DNA of 6,353 bases from Clostridia bacterium (GCA_017455385.1 JAFTBD010000059.1:1-6353); one strand, 5' to 3'; counted from the first letter of the stretch, positions 1 through 5,647 are shown. Notes: a model not told the origin generated them from the sequence alone. Translations and numbers: made by a program.

Positions 1-59
1 TACACGCATTCGCGTGATAACGCGGATATTTCTCATAAACAATAACTTCATACCCTCTA

Positions 60-88
60 TTGACAATTCAGGTATAATTATGTAATAT
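60..88 (+). promoter_or_regulatory. Sigma-A-type promoter of the TIR gene
   Basis: A perfect TTGACA -35 (60-65) is followed after 17 nt by TAATAT (83-88) as the -10. Transcription would start near 95, giving a leader of about 22 nt before the ATG at 117. The leader contains the ribosome binding site GGGAG (107-111). A second TATAAT-like string at 73-78 lies only 7 nt from the -35 and has no -35 of its own, so I do not count it as the -10. Confidence 0.75.
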
Positions 89-116
89 AAGAATACAAGT
101 TTTTTTGGGAGTGATT

Positions 117-1169
117 ATGGGATACGCTTTTATCAGTTACAGTTCAAAGAATCAACAATACGCCGACGCAATTCGCGCCTTGTTTGCGGAGAATCGCATC
201 AGCACCTGGATGGCGCCGTATGACATTCCGGTGGGAAGCCAATATGCGAAGGAGATCAATCGTGCGATCCGCGAGGCTTCCTGCGTCGTCTTGATCCTCA
301 CCGAAGCATCGATGAAGTCCATTTGGGTGGCAAAAGAGATCGAGCGCGCCGTGAATTATCGCAAGCCCATCATTCCGATCCGAGCGGAAGATGGGGTGAA
401 GCTGAATGATGAATTCGAGCTTTACATCAGCACGAATCAGGTCATCGCCGTTCCGAAGATCGACAAGAATTCTTATGAGATCAAGAAGCTCTTGCGTTGC
501 GTCATCGGACTGACGGACACTGCGCAGAAAGACCGGAAGGAAGAGCCTCATGACGTTGTCATAGAGGTGCGGGATCATTCTTCGCAGTCGAAGAGGATCG
601 ATATCACGATCTGGAGCCCCGTCGTGACGGATGTTTATCTGAACAGTTACAAACAATTGATCTTGAAGGTGGATCCCAACTCGGGCTTTGATTATGCGCA
701 CAATACCGCCAATGTCGCGGGAGAATTCGTGTTGCTGTTCAAGTCGAAAGGTTTCGAGAAGCAGGTCACCTTCGATGCAGACACCATCGACCGTTCTTTG
801 GAATATCGGTTGAAAGCCATCCTTTCTTCGCGCGAGATACAGATGTCCTATGACAGAGAAGATGCGCTTTGGCGGATAGAGAATGATCCCACCGGCTATG
901 CGTTCGATCAGATCGCCTCGGTCGGTCGGGAGGAGGACATCGCGGTTTTGTCTGCCGCTTTGAAGAGGATGGCGAAAGTCCGCGGGAAGGACACCCACTC
1001 GAATTATCTCATCGCGTCTTGCGCTTACGCACTCGGGAAACTCGCCATAAAGTTTGACAAGCTTGAAGACGTTGCCTTTGTTGCGGATATTTACGAGAGC
1101 TACGATGCGAAACCCTCCTACGGATGGATGTTCACTCCCGTTTTGGAGGCTCTGAAAAAAGCCCGTTGA
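117..1169 (+). CDS. TIR-domain protein with C-terminal extension
   Basis: This encodes 350 residues, probably cytoplasmic. Residues 1-115 form a TIR domain of the bacterial TIR_2 type: box 1 FISYSSKN (5-12), TWMAPYDIPVG (30-40), and the helix SIWVAKEIERAV (68-79), in which E74 is the likely NADase catalytic glutamate by comparison with SARM1 and bacterial TIRs. Residues of about 145-235 are beta-rich (SPVVTDVYLNS, FKSKGFEKQVTFDAD) and resemble a PEGA-like beta domain, which is inferred from pattern only. Residues 240-350 look alpha-helical and possibly HEAT-like, with an aromatic SYGWMFTPVLEALKK end. There is no signal peptide or membrane segment. The ATG at 117 was chosen because GGGAG (107-111) sits 5 nt upstream; an in-frame TTG (105) and GTG (111) overlap that site. 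The gene has its own promoter and terminator, so it is a single-gene unit. Bacterial TIR proteins often act in NAD-depleting immunity, but no defence partner is visible here, so the role is open. Confidence 0.88.
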   Translation: MGYAFISYSSKNQQYADAIRALFAENRISTWMAPYDIPVGSQYAKEINRAIREASCVVLILTEASMKSIWVAKEIERAVNYRKPIIPIRAEDGVKLNDEFELYISTNQVIAVPKIDKNSYEIKKLLRCVIGLTDTAQKDRKEEPHDVVIEVRDHSSQSKRIDITIWSPVVTDVYLNSYKQLILKVDPNSGFDYAHNTANVAGEFVLLFKSKGFEKQVTFDADTIDRSLEYRLKAILSSREIQMSYDREDALWRIENDPTGYAFDQIASVGREEDIAVLSAALKRMAKVRGKDTHSNYLIASCAYALGKLAIKFDKLEDVAFVADIYESYDAKPSYGWMFTPVLEALKKAR

Positions 1170-1210
1170 CACGTCCGCATTTGCGTCGCCTTTTGTCAAG
1201 ATAATCGATA

Positions 1211-1234
1211 AAGCCCGAAATTTTCGGGCTTTTT
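1211..1234 (+). terminator. Intrinsic terminator after the TIR gene
   Basis: The stem is AAGCCCG (1211-1217) paired with CGGGCTT (1225-1231). The loop is A/T and can pair further (AAA with TTT). It runs into a T stretch at 1230-1234. It begins 41 nt after the TIR stop codon and separates this gene from the next unit. Confidence 0.85.
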
Positions 1235-1288
1235 CATTTCGGGCGAGGGTGTGTCATCCCCCGCACCCTTTCCGTTCGGAAACGGATA

Positions 1289-1323
1289 GATGCGTTGCGC
1301 ATCGCTGCGATCTGTGTTATAAT
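1289..1323 (+). promoter_or_regulatory. Extended -10 promoter with inverted repeat at the -35
   Basis: The -10 is a perfect TATAAT (1318-1323) preceded by an extended TGT (1315-1317). Exactly 17 nt upstream is TTGCGC (1295-1300), a moderate -35. A perfect 6-bp inverted repeat, GATGCG (1289-1294) and CGCATC (1298-1303), encloses the -35. This could be a repressor site or chance in GC-rich sequence. Transcription would start near 1330, leaving a leader of about 30 nt before the ATG at 1362. Confidence 0.7.
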
Positions 1324-1361
1324 CTCTTTATATCATTGCGCGTGGGCGGAAGGAGGACATT

Positions 1362-1967
1362 ATGAAGAGAGTGATCAGAAGAGGGGTCTTTGAGACCAAT
1401 AGCAGTTCCACCCATTCTTTGTCCTATTCTGTCGCCGAGGATATCGACGGGAACGAGGGCTTTACTTTCGAATGCAAGACGCCCGCGGCGCGTCTCCTCA
1501 TGATCAAGGCGCAGGTCAATCATATCTTGGAAGATCTGAAATACGCGAGGAAGCCGCATGATTACATCGTCCTCGTCAAGACCTATTACGAGGTGTGCGT
1601 GGAGCTTTACTGCGAGCGGCAGGGGGTGGACCCCGAAGCGCTTGAAGATCATCTGTGTGATTTCGCGATCAACACTTTTTATTCCGGATCATCCTGTGCC
1701 GACATCCATTTCAGAGAGTATTTCAAAGAGATCTACCATGCGAAAAACTGCGAGCTTTGCGAGTCCTTCTTCGAGGAGGGGGCGCTGATGGATTGCGACT
1801 GTCTGTATGGGAACGTGAAGCTTTTTATCCAAAACTTCCTCGCGGATGGACGCGACCGAGACAGTATGCGCAAGAAGGCGGAGGAGATGCTGTACGGACC
1901 GAATGATTTCGTCTGCACCGAGTTTTATTCCGGGGTGTATCTCGTGAACACCCGCGCTTCCTATTGA
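1362..1967 (+). CDS. Cysteine-rich protein with ETNSSSTHSL motif, unknown function
   Basis: This is a 201-residue soluble protein with no signal peptide or membrane helix. AGGAGG (1351-1356) lies 5 nt before the ATG, so the start is firm. The N-terminus reads RRGVFETNSSSTHSL (6-20). I recognise this motif as recurring at the start of uncharacterised proteins in gut Firmicutes and phages, but I know of no assigned function. There are ten cysteines (38, 79, 84, 99, 112, 130, 133, 145, 147, 185), and four form CX2C-X11-CXC (130, 133, 145, 147), which could bind a metal or Fe-S cluster. The middle is rich in acidic and aromatic residues. It is the first gene of a two-gene unit, since the radical-SAM-like gene starts one base after its stop. 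That spacing suggests the two products act together, the protein perhaps as substrate or partner. This is inference; the coding call is strong and the function is unknown. Confidence 0.85.
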   Translation: MKRVIRRGVFETNSSSTHSLSYSVAEDIDGNEGFTFECKTPAARLLMIKAQVNHILEDLKYARKPHDYIVLVKTYYEVCVELYCERQGVDPEALEDHLCDFAINTFYSGSSCADIHFREYFKEIYHAKNCELCESFFEEGALMDCDCLYGNVKLFIQNFLADGRDRDSMRKKAEEMLYGPNDFVCTEFYSGVYLVNTRASY

Positions 1968-1968
1968 A

Positions 1969-2853
1969 ATGCCTCGCATCCTGACTCGCTATCGCAACGG
2001 GAATTACGTCGTTACCCTTTACGCGGACGGCACCAAGGCCAAAGAGACCATGGGCGACGCTTTTATTGCTTCTTTTCCCGACAGCATCGATCTCAAGATC
2101 ACTGACTATTGCGTGAATAACTGCTCGATGTGCCACGAGCGCAGCTCGGCGGCGGGCAGGCACGGCGTCCTGTCGCACCCCATCATTGACACTTTCCACT
2201 CGGGGATGGAGGTGGCGATCGGCGGCGGCAACCCTCTTTCGCATCCCGACCTTTTGCCTTTTCTCAAGCGCCTCAAAGAGAGGCGGGTCATCCCGAATAT
2301 CACGGTGAACGTCATCGATCTGAAAAAAGATACCGCTCTCATCGAGGAGCTCATCCGCGCTCGCCTCGTATACGGTGTGGGGGTGAGTTGCCATGCCTTT
2401 GACGAATTCGCGGTGGACTTCGCCCTCGCGCACACGAACGTCGTTTTGCACGTCATAAACGGCGTATTCCCCGTGGAGGACTACCGCAAGCTGGCGGGCA
2501 AGGGGCTGAAGGTGCTCATCCTCGGCTATAAGGAATTCGGCAGGGGCAGGGAGTATCTGTCCTCTGCTGTCCGTGAGCGGATGCGGGAGACGCGGGAGCA
2601 TCTCTCCGAGATACTTCCCGCCTTCAAGGTGGTGTCTTTCGATAACCTCGCGCTGACGCAGCTCGCCGTCAAAGAGGTGATCGGGACGGAGCGCTTCGAC
2701 GAGATGTATATGGGTGCGGACGGCGAGGCTTCGATGTATGTCGATCTGGTGCGCGAGGAGTACGCTCTGTCTTCCGCGTCGGAGGAGAGGATGCCCCTTG
2801 AGAACACTTTGGAAGCGTGTTTTCAAGCGTTACGCGGCACCGCTCGCAGATAA
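1969..2853 (+). CDS. Radical-SAM-like protein
   Basis: This encodes 294 residues. The radical SAM cluster motif CX3CX2C is at C48, C52 and C55, within DLKITDYCVNNCSMCHE (41-57), the usual place after the first barrel strand. AIGGGNPLSHPDL (84-95) matches the GGE/GGGNP SAM-binding segment in strand 2. Later strand-like segments (ITVNVI 111-116, KVLILGY 181-187) fit the rest of a partial barrel. The N-terminal RYRNGNYVVTLYADGTK (7-23) and the C-terminal YMGADGEASMYVDLV (247-261) are typical of a compact family that I recall from gut bacteria and phages. There is no cysteine-rich SPASM domain, only C141 and C284 besides the cluster. It should cleave S-adenosylmethionine through a 4Fe-4S cluster, but the substrate is unknown. 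No Shine-Dalgarno precedes the ATG, and the previous stop is one base away, so translation probably depends on reinitiation after the upstream gene. It could act on that Cys-rich protein. Confidence 0.85.
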   Translation: MPRILTRYRNGNYVVTLYADGTKAKETMGDAFIASFPDSIDLKITDYCVNNCSMCHERSSAAGRHGVLSHPIIDTFHSGMEVAIGGGNPLSHPDLLPFLKRLKERRVIPNITVNVIDLKKDTALIEELIRARLVYGVGVSCHAFDEFAVDFALAHTNVVLHVINGVFPVEDYRKLAGKGLKVLILGYKEFGRGREYLSSAVRERMRETREHLSEILPAFKVVSFDNLALTQLAVKEVIGTERFDEMYMGADGEASMYVDLVREEYALSSASEERMPLENTLEACFQALRGTARR

Positions 2854-2865
2854 CCGCTGTCAACA

Positions 2866-2891
2866 CCCCAAAGAATTTTAATTCTTCGGGG
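2866..2891 (+). other. Hairpin downstream of the radical-SAM-like gene
   Basis: CCCC (2866-2869) plus AAGAATT (2871-2877) pairs with AATTCTT (2880-2886) plus GGGG (2888-2891), with one A/C mismatch. It lies 12 nt after the stop codon, where a terminator is expected, but GACCCC follows instead of a T tract. It may slow polymerase or protect the mRNA 3' end, or it may mark the edge of the intergenic element that follows. Confidence 0.5.
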
Positions 2892-3130
2892 ACCCCAACG
2901 GCAGTGTCCACTTCGAGATATTCGTCTCGTTCGCGATTTAACGAGCGTTCATCGGCGCGTCCGCATACGGCTTGCGTGGCCTTTTGCAAGCCTATTTGCT
3001 CGGCGCCCATTTCCGCTCTTATTTACGTATTCCTAAATAGATAACAAGGTTGAGATCCCTCGAGACGCTTCGGGATGACGGATGAGGTGAACTTGTTTGC
3101 GGTGCGAACAGTTATGGATATATTATCCGC
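2892..3130. other. Non-coding structured intergenic segment
   Basis: I find no gene here. It holds several short inverted repeats: CGAGA/TCTCG (2914-2918, 2925-2929), CTCGTT/AACGAG (2926-2931, 2940-2945), GGCTTGC/GCAAGCC (2969-2975, 2986-2992), ATCCC/GGGAT (3055-3059, 3072-3076) and GGATA/TATCC (3116-3120, 3124-3128). The first two share bases and are mutually exclusive. The stretch around 3052-3080 (GAGATCCCTCGAG...GGGATGACG) resembles dispersed intergenic repeats that I recall from gut Firmicutes. The reading frame crossing it is low-complexity and has no start signal, so I read the segment as a dispersed repeat and not as a gene. Confidence 0.4.
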
Positions 3131-3277
3131 AATTCCTAATTCCTAATTCATAATTCCTAATTAAAGCGCAGCGCCATCTTAATTCCGCATTCCGCATTCC
3201 GAATTAGAGCGAAGCGTCACCTCAATTCCTAATTCATAATTCATAATTCCTAATTCATTATTAAAGCGTAGCGTTTC
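3131..3277. repeat. Composite minisatellite: heptamers plus GC-rich tail, three blocks
   Basis: Three blocks share one plan. Block 1 (3131-3180) has four heptamers (AATTCCT x2, AATTCAT, AATTCCT) and a 22-nt tail. Block 2 (3181-3223) has three heptamers (AATTCCG, CATTCCG x2) and a 22-nt tail. Block 3 (3224-3277) has five heptamers mixing AATTCCT and AATTCAT, then a tail of about 19 nt. All three tails share TTA(A/G)AGCG(C/A/T)AGCG. A fourth degenerate start, AATTTCG-AATTA, follows at 3278-3289. Spacing and unit content do not fit a CRISPR array, and no open frame is preserved. It ends about 50 nt before the tetR promoter. Confidence 0.85.
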
Positions 3278-3325
3278 AATTTCGAATTATTTCGTCGGCG
3301 CTTCGCGCATTGCGAAAATAGAGTA

Positions 3326-3355
3326 TTGACAGTCGAACTCTCATTATGATAGAAT
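3326..3355 (+). promoter_or_regulatory. Promoter of the tetR-transporter-glycosidase operon
   Basis: A perfect TTGACA (3326-3331) is followed after 18 nt by TAGAAT (3350-3355), preceded by an extended -10 TGA (3347-3349). The predicted start is near 3362, giving a leader of about 60 nt. A 5-bp inverted repeat TTCGC/GCGAA (3302-3306, 3312-3316) lies just upstream. No convincing promoter lies between tetR and the transporter, so this one probably serves all three genes. Confidence 0.7.
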
Positions 3356-3393
3356 ATTGATAGACGGACTCTCAAATGGTGGTCGTACTATCA
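3327..3393. promoter_or_regulatory. Three 17-bp operator-like palindromes, probable TetR sites
   Basis: Three sites can be aligned without gaps: TGACAGTCGAACTCTCA (3327-3343), TGATAGACGGACTCTCA (3358-3374) and TGGTGGTCGTACTATCA (3377-3393). The shared core is G(T/A)CGNACT(C/A)TCA, and the consensus half-sites TGANAG and CTNTCA face each other around a central base. The first two pair at 6 of 8 arm positions and the third at 5 of 8. An extra half-site TGATAG is at 3347-3352. Site 1 covers the -35, site 2 the expected transcription start and site 3 the leader, an arrangement expected for repression by the adjacent TetR protein. Confidence 0.65.
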
Positions 3394-3422
3394 TTTTCGG
3401 AGTCGAAAAAGTGGAGGTCATT

Positions 3423-4043
3423 ATGTCAATAAAGGATATCAGAAGAATTAACATCATTGACGTTGCCGTAAAACTTTTTTTGAAAGAGTCGATGGCGGAT
3501 GTGAAGATCAAGGACGTCGCCGCGAAAGCGGGGATCGGCGAGGCGACTTTTTATCGGTATTTTCCGAATAGAACGAGCCTGATCGTGGCTTGTGCGACGT
3601 ATTTGCAGGAGACGATCGCTCAGAAGTACTTCGTCTTCGACAGCGAGAAGACGGGGATCGAGGTGCTTGAATCATTTTATCATCGATTCTTGGAGATATT
3701 CAATACGCACCCCGAGCTCTATAAGTATCTCAGCGAGTTTGATGCGTATTGCACCCGTCTTGCGCATAAGCCGCTGGAGAAGTATTCCGAGAACTTCGAA
3801 TTTTTCCACGATGCTTATATCGCCGCCTATAAAGAGGGCTTGGCGGACGGCACGGTGCGCGAGATAGAGGATATAGACATTTTCTATTTTTCGTCCACCC
3901 ACGCTATGCTCTCTCTTTGCAAGAAACTGGCGTTTGAGGGGGACATCGTGGCGCAAGACGCTCTCGTCGATAAGTCGAAAGAGATCAAGACACTCGGAGA
4001 AGTCTGCCTCTATTATCTGAAGAAGGACCGCGTTGAAGTCTGA
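3423..4043 (+). CDS. TetR/AcrR-family transcriptional regulator
   Basis: This encodes 206 residues. The N-terminal DNA-binding domain spans about residues 8-55. Its helix-turn-helix covers about 28-48, with the family signature DVAAKAGIGEATFYRYFPNR (31-50). Residues 60-206 are helical, as expected for the ligand-binding and dimer domain, and the length is normal for the family. The ATG at 3423 follows GGAGG (3413-3417) by 5 nt; in-frame codons further upstream, such as the GTG at 3411, overlap that site and are less likely. It is the first gene of an operon with a sugar symporter and an alpha-galactosidase-like enzyme, so it most likely represses them and itself through the palindromes at 3327-3393, with a sugar or derivative as inducer. 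A TetR regulator is less usual for such loci than LacI, AraC or GntR types. The ligand cannot be read from the sequence. Confidence 0.92.
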   Translation: MSIKDIRRINIIDVAVKLFLKESMADVKIKDVAAKAGIGEATFYRYFPNRTSLIVACATYLQETIAQKYFVFDSEKTGIEVLESFYHRFLEIFNTHPELYKYLSEFDAYCTRLAHKPLEKYSENFEFFHDAYIAAYKEGLADGTVREIEDIDIFYFSSTHAMLSLCKKLAFEGDIVAQDALVDKSKEIKTLGEVCLYYLKKDRVEV

Positions 4044-4075
4044 TCGACGACACCCTTTAGCGGGGGAATATAAAT

Positions 4076-4117
4076 AGGAGGGAAACGTTATCTCAGACGT
4101 AGCGTTTCAAAAAGGGT
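4076..4117 (+). promoter_or_regulatory. Distant Shine-Dalgarno with intervening hairpin before the transporter
   Basis: AGGAGGG (4076-4082) is the only strong ribosome binding site, but it ends 35 nt before the ATG at 4118. The frame is closed by TAG at 4100-4102, so no earlier start is possible. Between them GAAACGTTA (4082-4090) pairs with TAGCGTTTC (4100-4108), a 9-bp stem with one G-U pair and a 9-nt loop. Folding would leave about 9 nt (AAAAAGGGT) between stem and ATG and so bring the Shine-Dalgarno near the start codon, as described for phage T4 gene 25. GGG at 4114-4116 is too close to the ATG to serve by itself. Confidence 0.6.
4079..4093 (+). promoter_or_regulatory. Possible cre (CcpA) site, weak
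   Basis: AGGGAAACGTTATCT matches the Gram-positive catabolite-responsive consensus WTGNAANCGNWNNCW at all specified positions except the second (G for T). It lies between tetR and the transporter, where CcpA could block elongation into the sugar genes. It also overlaps the ribosome binding site and hairpin arm, and the consensus is degenerate, so chance is a real alternative. Confidence 0.22.
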
Positions 4118-5647
4118 ATGAAGAGATTAAGCAAGAAACAAATGATCATCTTCGCGATAGGTCAGCTCGGATGGTCGATGCTGAGCGGCATCATCAATGC
4201 CTGGCTCGTCACCTTCTATCTGCCGACGCAGGGGGATATCGATCTCGGTGCGACCCAGTTCATCAAACCCGGTCTCGTGATCCTCGGGTTCCTGACCATC
4301 TTGGGGCTCATCACTGCGCTCAGTCGTATCTTCGACGCCGTGACCGATCCCTTGATCGCGAATCTCAGCGACCGAAGCACGAATAAACGCGGCAGAAGGA
4401 TCCCCTTCATGCAGTGGGCAGCTATCCCGCTCTCCGCAGTAACGGTGCTCCTCTTCTGCGCGCCGGTGAATGCCATCAGCGGCATCAACGTGGCGTGGAT
4501 CTCGGTATTTATCATTCTGTTCTACCTCTTTATGACTATGTACTGCACGCCGTATAACGCTCTTATTTCGGAGTTCGGTAAGACGCAGGAAGACAGGATG
4601 TTTATCTCCACGGCTATTTCGTTGACCTTCTTTGCGGGTACGCTCCTTGCGTATACGCCTTTCGTTTTTGCAGGTATGTTGCGTGGCGCGGTCGGCTTCT
4701 CTTGGAGTTACAGGATATGTTTCATTGTCCTCGCGGTCATCGCTTGCGTGGCGATGTTGCTGCCGACCTTCCTACTCAAAGAGAAGGAGTTCGTGGACAC
4801 CGCGCCCTCCAACGTGGATATGTTCAAGTCCCTTGCGTCCACTTTCAAGAATAAAGAGTTCCGCGTTTTCGTCGGCTCCGACTTGATGTACTGGGTGGGC
4901 TTGACCCTCTTCCAGACCGGACTTCCCTTCTTCGTCAAAGTGTCGATGGGACTGGACGAGAGCTATACGATGTATTTCATGGGCGGCATGACGGTACTGT
5001 CCGCGGTGTTCTATCCCTTCGTGACCGGCTTCGTGCGGAAGTTCGGCAAGAAGAAGCTCACCATCGCGGGTTTCCTCGGCTTGGCGCTCGCCTACGTCAT
5101 CACGGCGCTCATTAAGGTGGTGCCATTCCTGCAAGGCTTTGCGGGCGGCGTTATCATCTGCGTGATCGCGGCATTCCCGATGGCGCTCCTCGGCATCATC
5201 CCGCAGTCCATCGTCGCAGACGTGGCGGAAGCGGAAGGCAAGGTGACGGGCGAGAACCGCGAAGGTATGTTCTTCGCGGCGAGGACTTTCGCGATGAAGT
5301 GGGGTCAGTCCCTCGCGATGTTGATATTCACCTCCCTCGCCATCATCGGTACGACGCAAAATACCGAGAGCAACGACATCACCGCTTCTTCGCTGGGACT
5401 TATGATCGTGGCGATCGTCGCGGTGGCGTTCTGTGTGGTCGGTGCGGGCATTCTTATGATGTATAACGAGAAGAAGGTGATGAGCATCATCGCGAAGCCC
5501 GAAGAGCTCGCGCCCGAAGCGGCACCCGCCTCGGATGCGGAAACTCCCGCGGAGGATGCTGCCCCCGCAGAAGAAATGACGGAAGTCGAAGCACCCGTCT
5601 CGGAAGAGTCTCCTTCCGAAGAGAGTGAAGGCGACAAGGAAGAATGA
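4118..5647 (+). CDS. GPH-family (MelB-like) sugar:cation symporter
   Basis: This is a 509-residue inner-membrane transporter of the glycoside-pentoside-hexuronide family (MFS_2), which imports sugars with Na+ or H+. About twelve membrane segments are visible, including residues 10-33, 52-70, 100-118, 125-145, 165-186, 198-220, 255-275, 285-305, 315-335, 340-362, 395-412 and 425-447. The family loop is clear: SRIFDAVTDPLIANLSDRS then GRRIPF (69-97). D73 and D77 correspond to cation- and sugar-site acids of MelB; D85 and R93-R94 belong to the loop. YNALISEF (146-153) fits the second family motif. After residue 460 comes a tail of about 49 residues, rich in Glu, Ala, Pro and Ser, with no EIIA domain. 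Its start codon is fixed by an upstream TAG, and it has the odd distant ribosome binding site. The neighbouring alpha-galactosidase-like enzyme suggests an alpha-galactoside such as melibiose or raffinose as substrate, but the family is too broad to be sure. Confidence 0.9.
   Translation: MKRLSKKQMIIFAIGQLGWSMLSGIINAWLVTFYLPTQGDIDLGATQFIKPGLVILGFLTILGLITALSRIFDAVTDPLIANLSDRSTNKRGRRIPFMQWAAIPLSAVTVLLFCAPVNAISGINVAWISVFIILFYLFMTMYCTPYNALISEFGKTQEDRMFISTAISLTFFAGTLLAYTPFVFAGMLRGAVGFSWSYRICFIVLAVIACVAMLLPTFLLKEKEFVDTAPSNVDMFKSLASTFKNKEFRVFVGSDLMYWVGLTLFQTGLPFFVKVSMGLDESYTMYFMGGMTVLSAVFYPFVTGFVRKFGKKKLTIAGFLGLALAYVITALIKVVPFLQGFAGGVIICVIAAFPMALLGIIPQSIVADVAEAEGKVTGENREGMFFAARTFAMKWGQSLAMLIFTSLAIIGTTQNTESNDITASSLGLMIVAIVAVAFCVVGAGILMMYNEKKVMSIIAKPEELAPEAAPASDAETPAEDAAPAEEMTEVEAPVSEESPSEESEGDKEE

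Noticed and set aside
1..45. Possible C-terminal tail of an upstream gene ending at TAA 43-45
   Set aside because: Fourteen codons without recognisable content cannot be told from chance. Other frames here are equally open.
73..78. TATAAT as the -10 of the TIR promoter
   Set aside because: It lies only 7 nt after TTGACA and has no suitable -35 at about 50-56. TAATAT at 83-88 has the correct 17-nt spacing.
144..1199. A long open frame of 351 codons on the - strand opposite the TIR gene
   Set aside because: The + strand frame has clear TIR motifs, a promoter, a ribosome binding site and a terminator. The antisense protein is Arg/His/Asp-rich without recognisable motifs and is a codon-bias shadow.
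1825..2826. A 333-codon - strand frame opposite the radical-SAM-like gene
   Set aside because: The + strand carries the CX3CX2C and GGGNP motifs. The antisense product is His/Arg-rich and unlike any family I know.
2866..2891. Intrinsic terminator of the radical-SAM-like gene
   Set aside because: The stem is good but no T tract follows, so I list it only as a hairpin.
2817..3044. A 75-codon + strand frame crossing the radical-SAM stop into the intergenic region
   Set aside because: It begins inside the upstream gene without a ribosome binding site, is Ser/Arg low-complexity and runs through several hairpins. It is better explained as repeat sequence.
3131..3277. CRISPR array
   Set aside because: The repeats are 7 nt and contiguous, with no unique spacers of constant length and no cas genes nearby.
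4069..4074. TATAAA as a separate promoter for the transporter
   Set aside because: No -35-like hexamer lies 16-18 nt upstream (GACGAC there), and it directly abuts the ribosome binding site.
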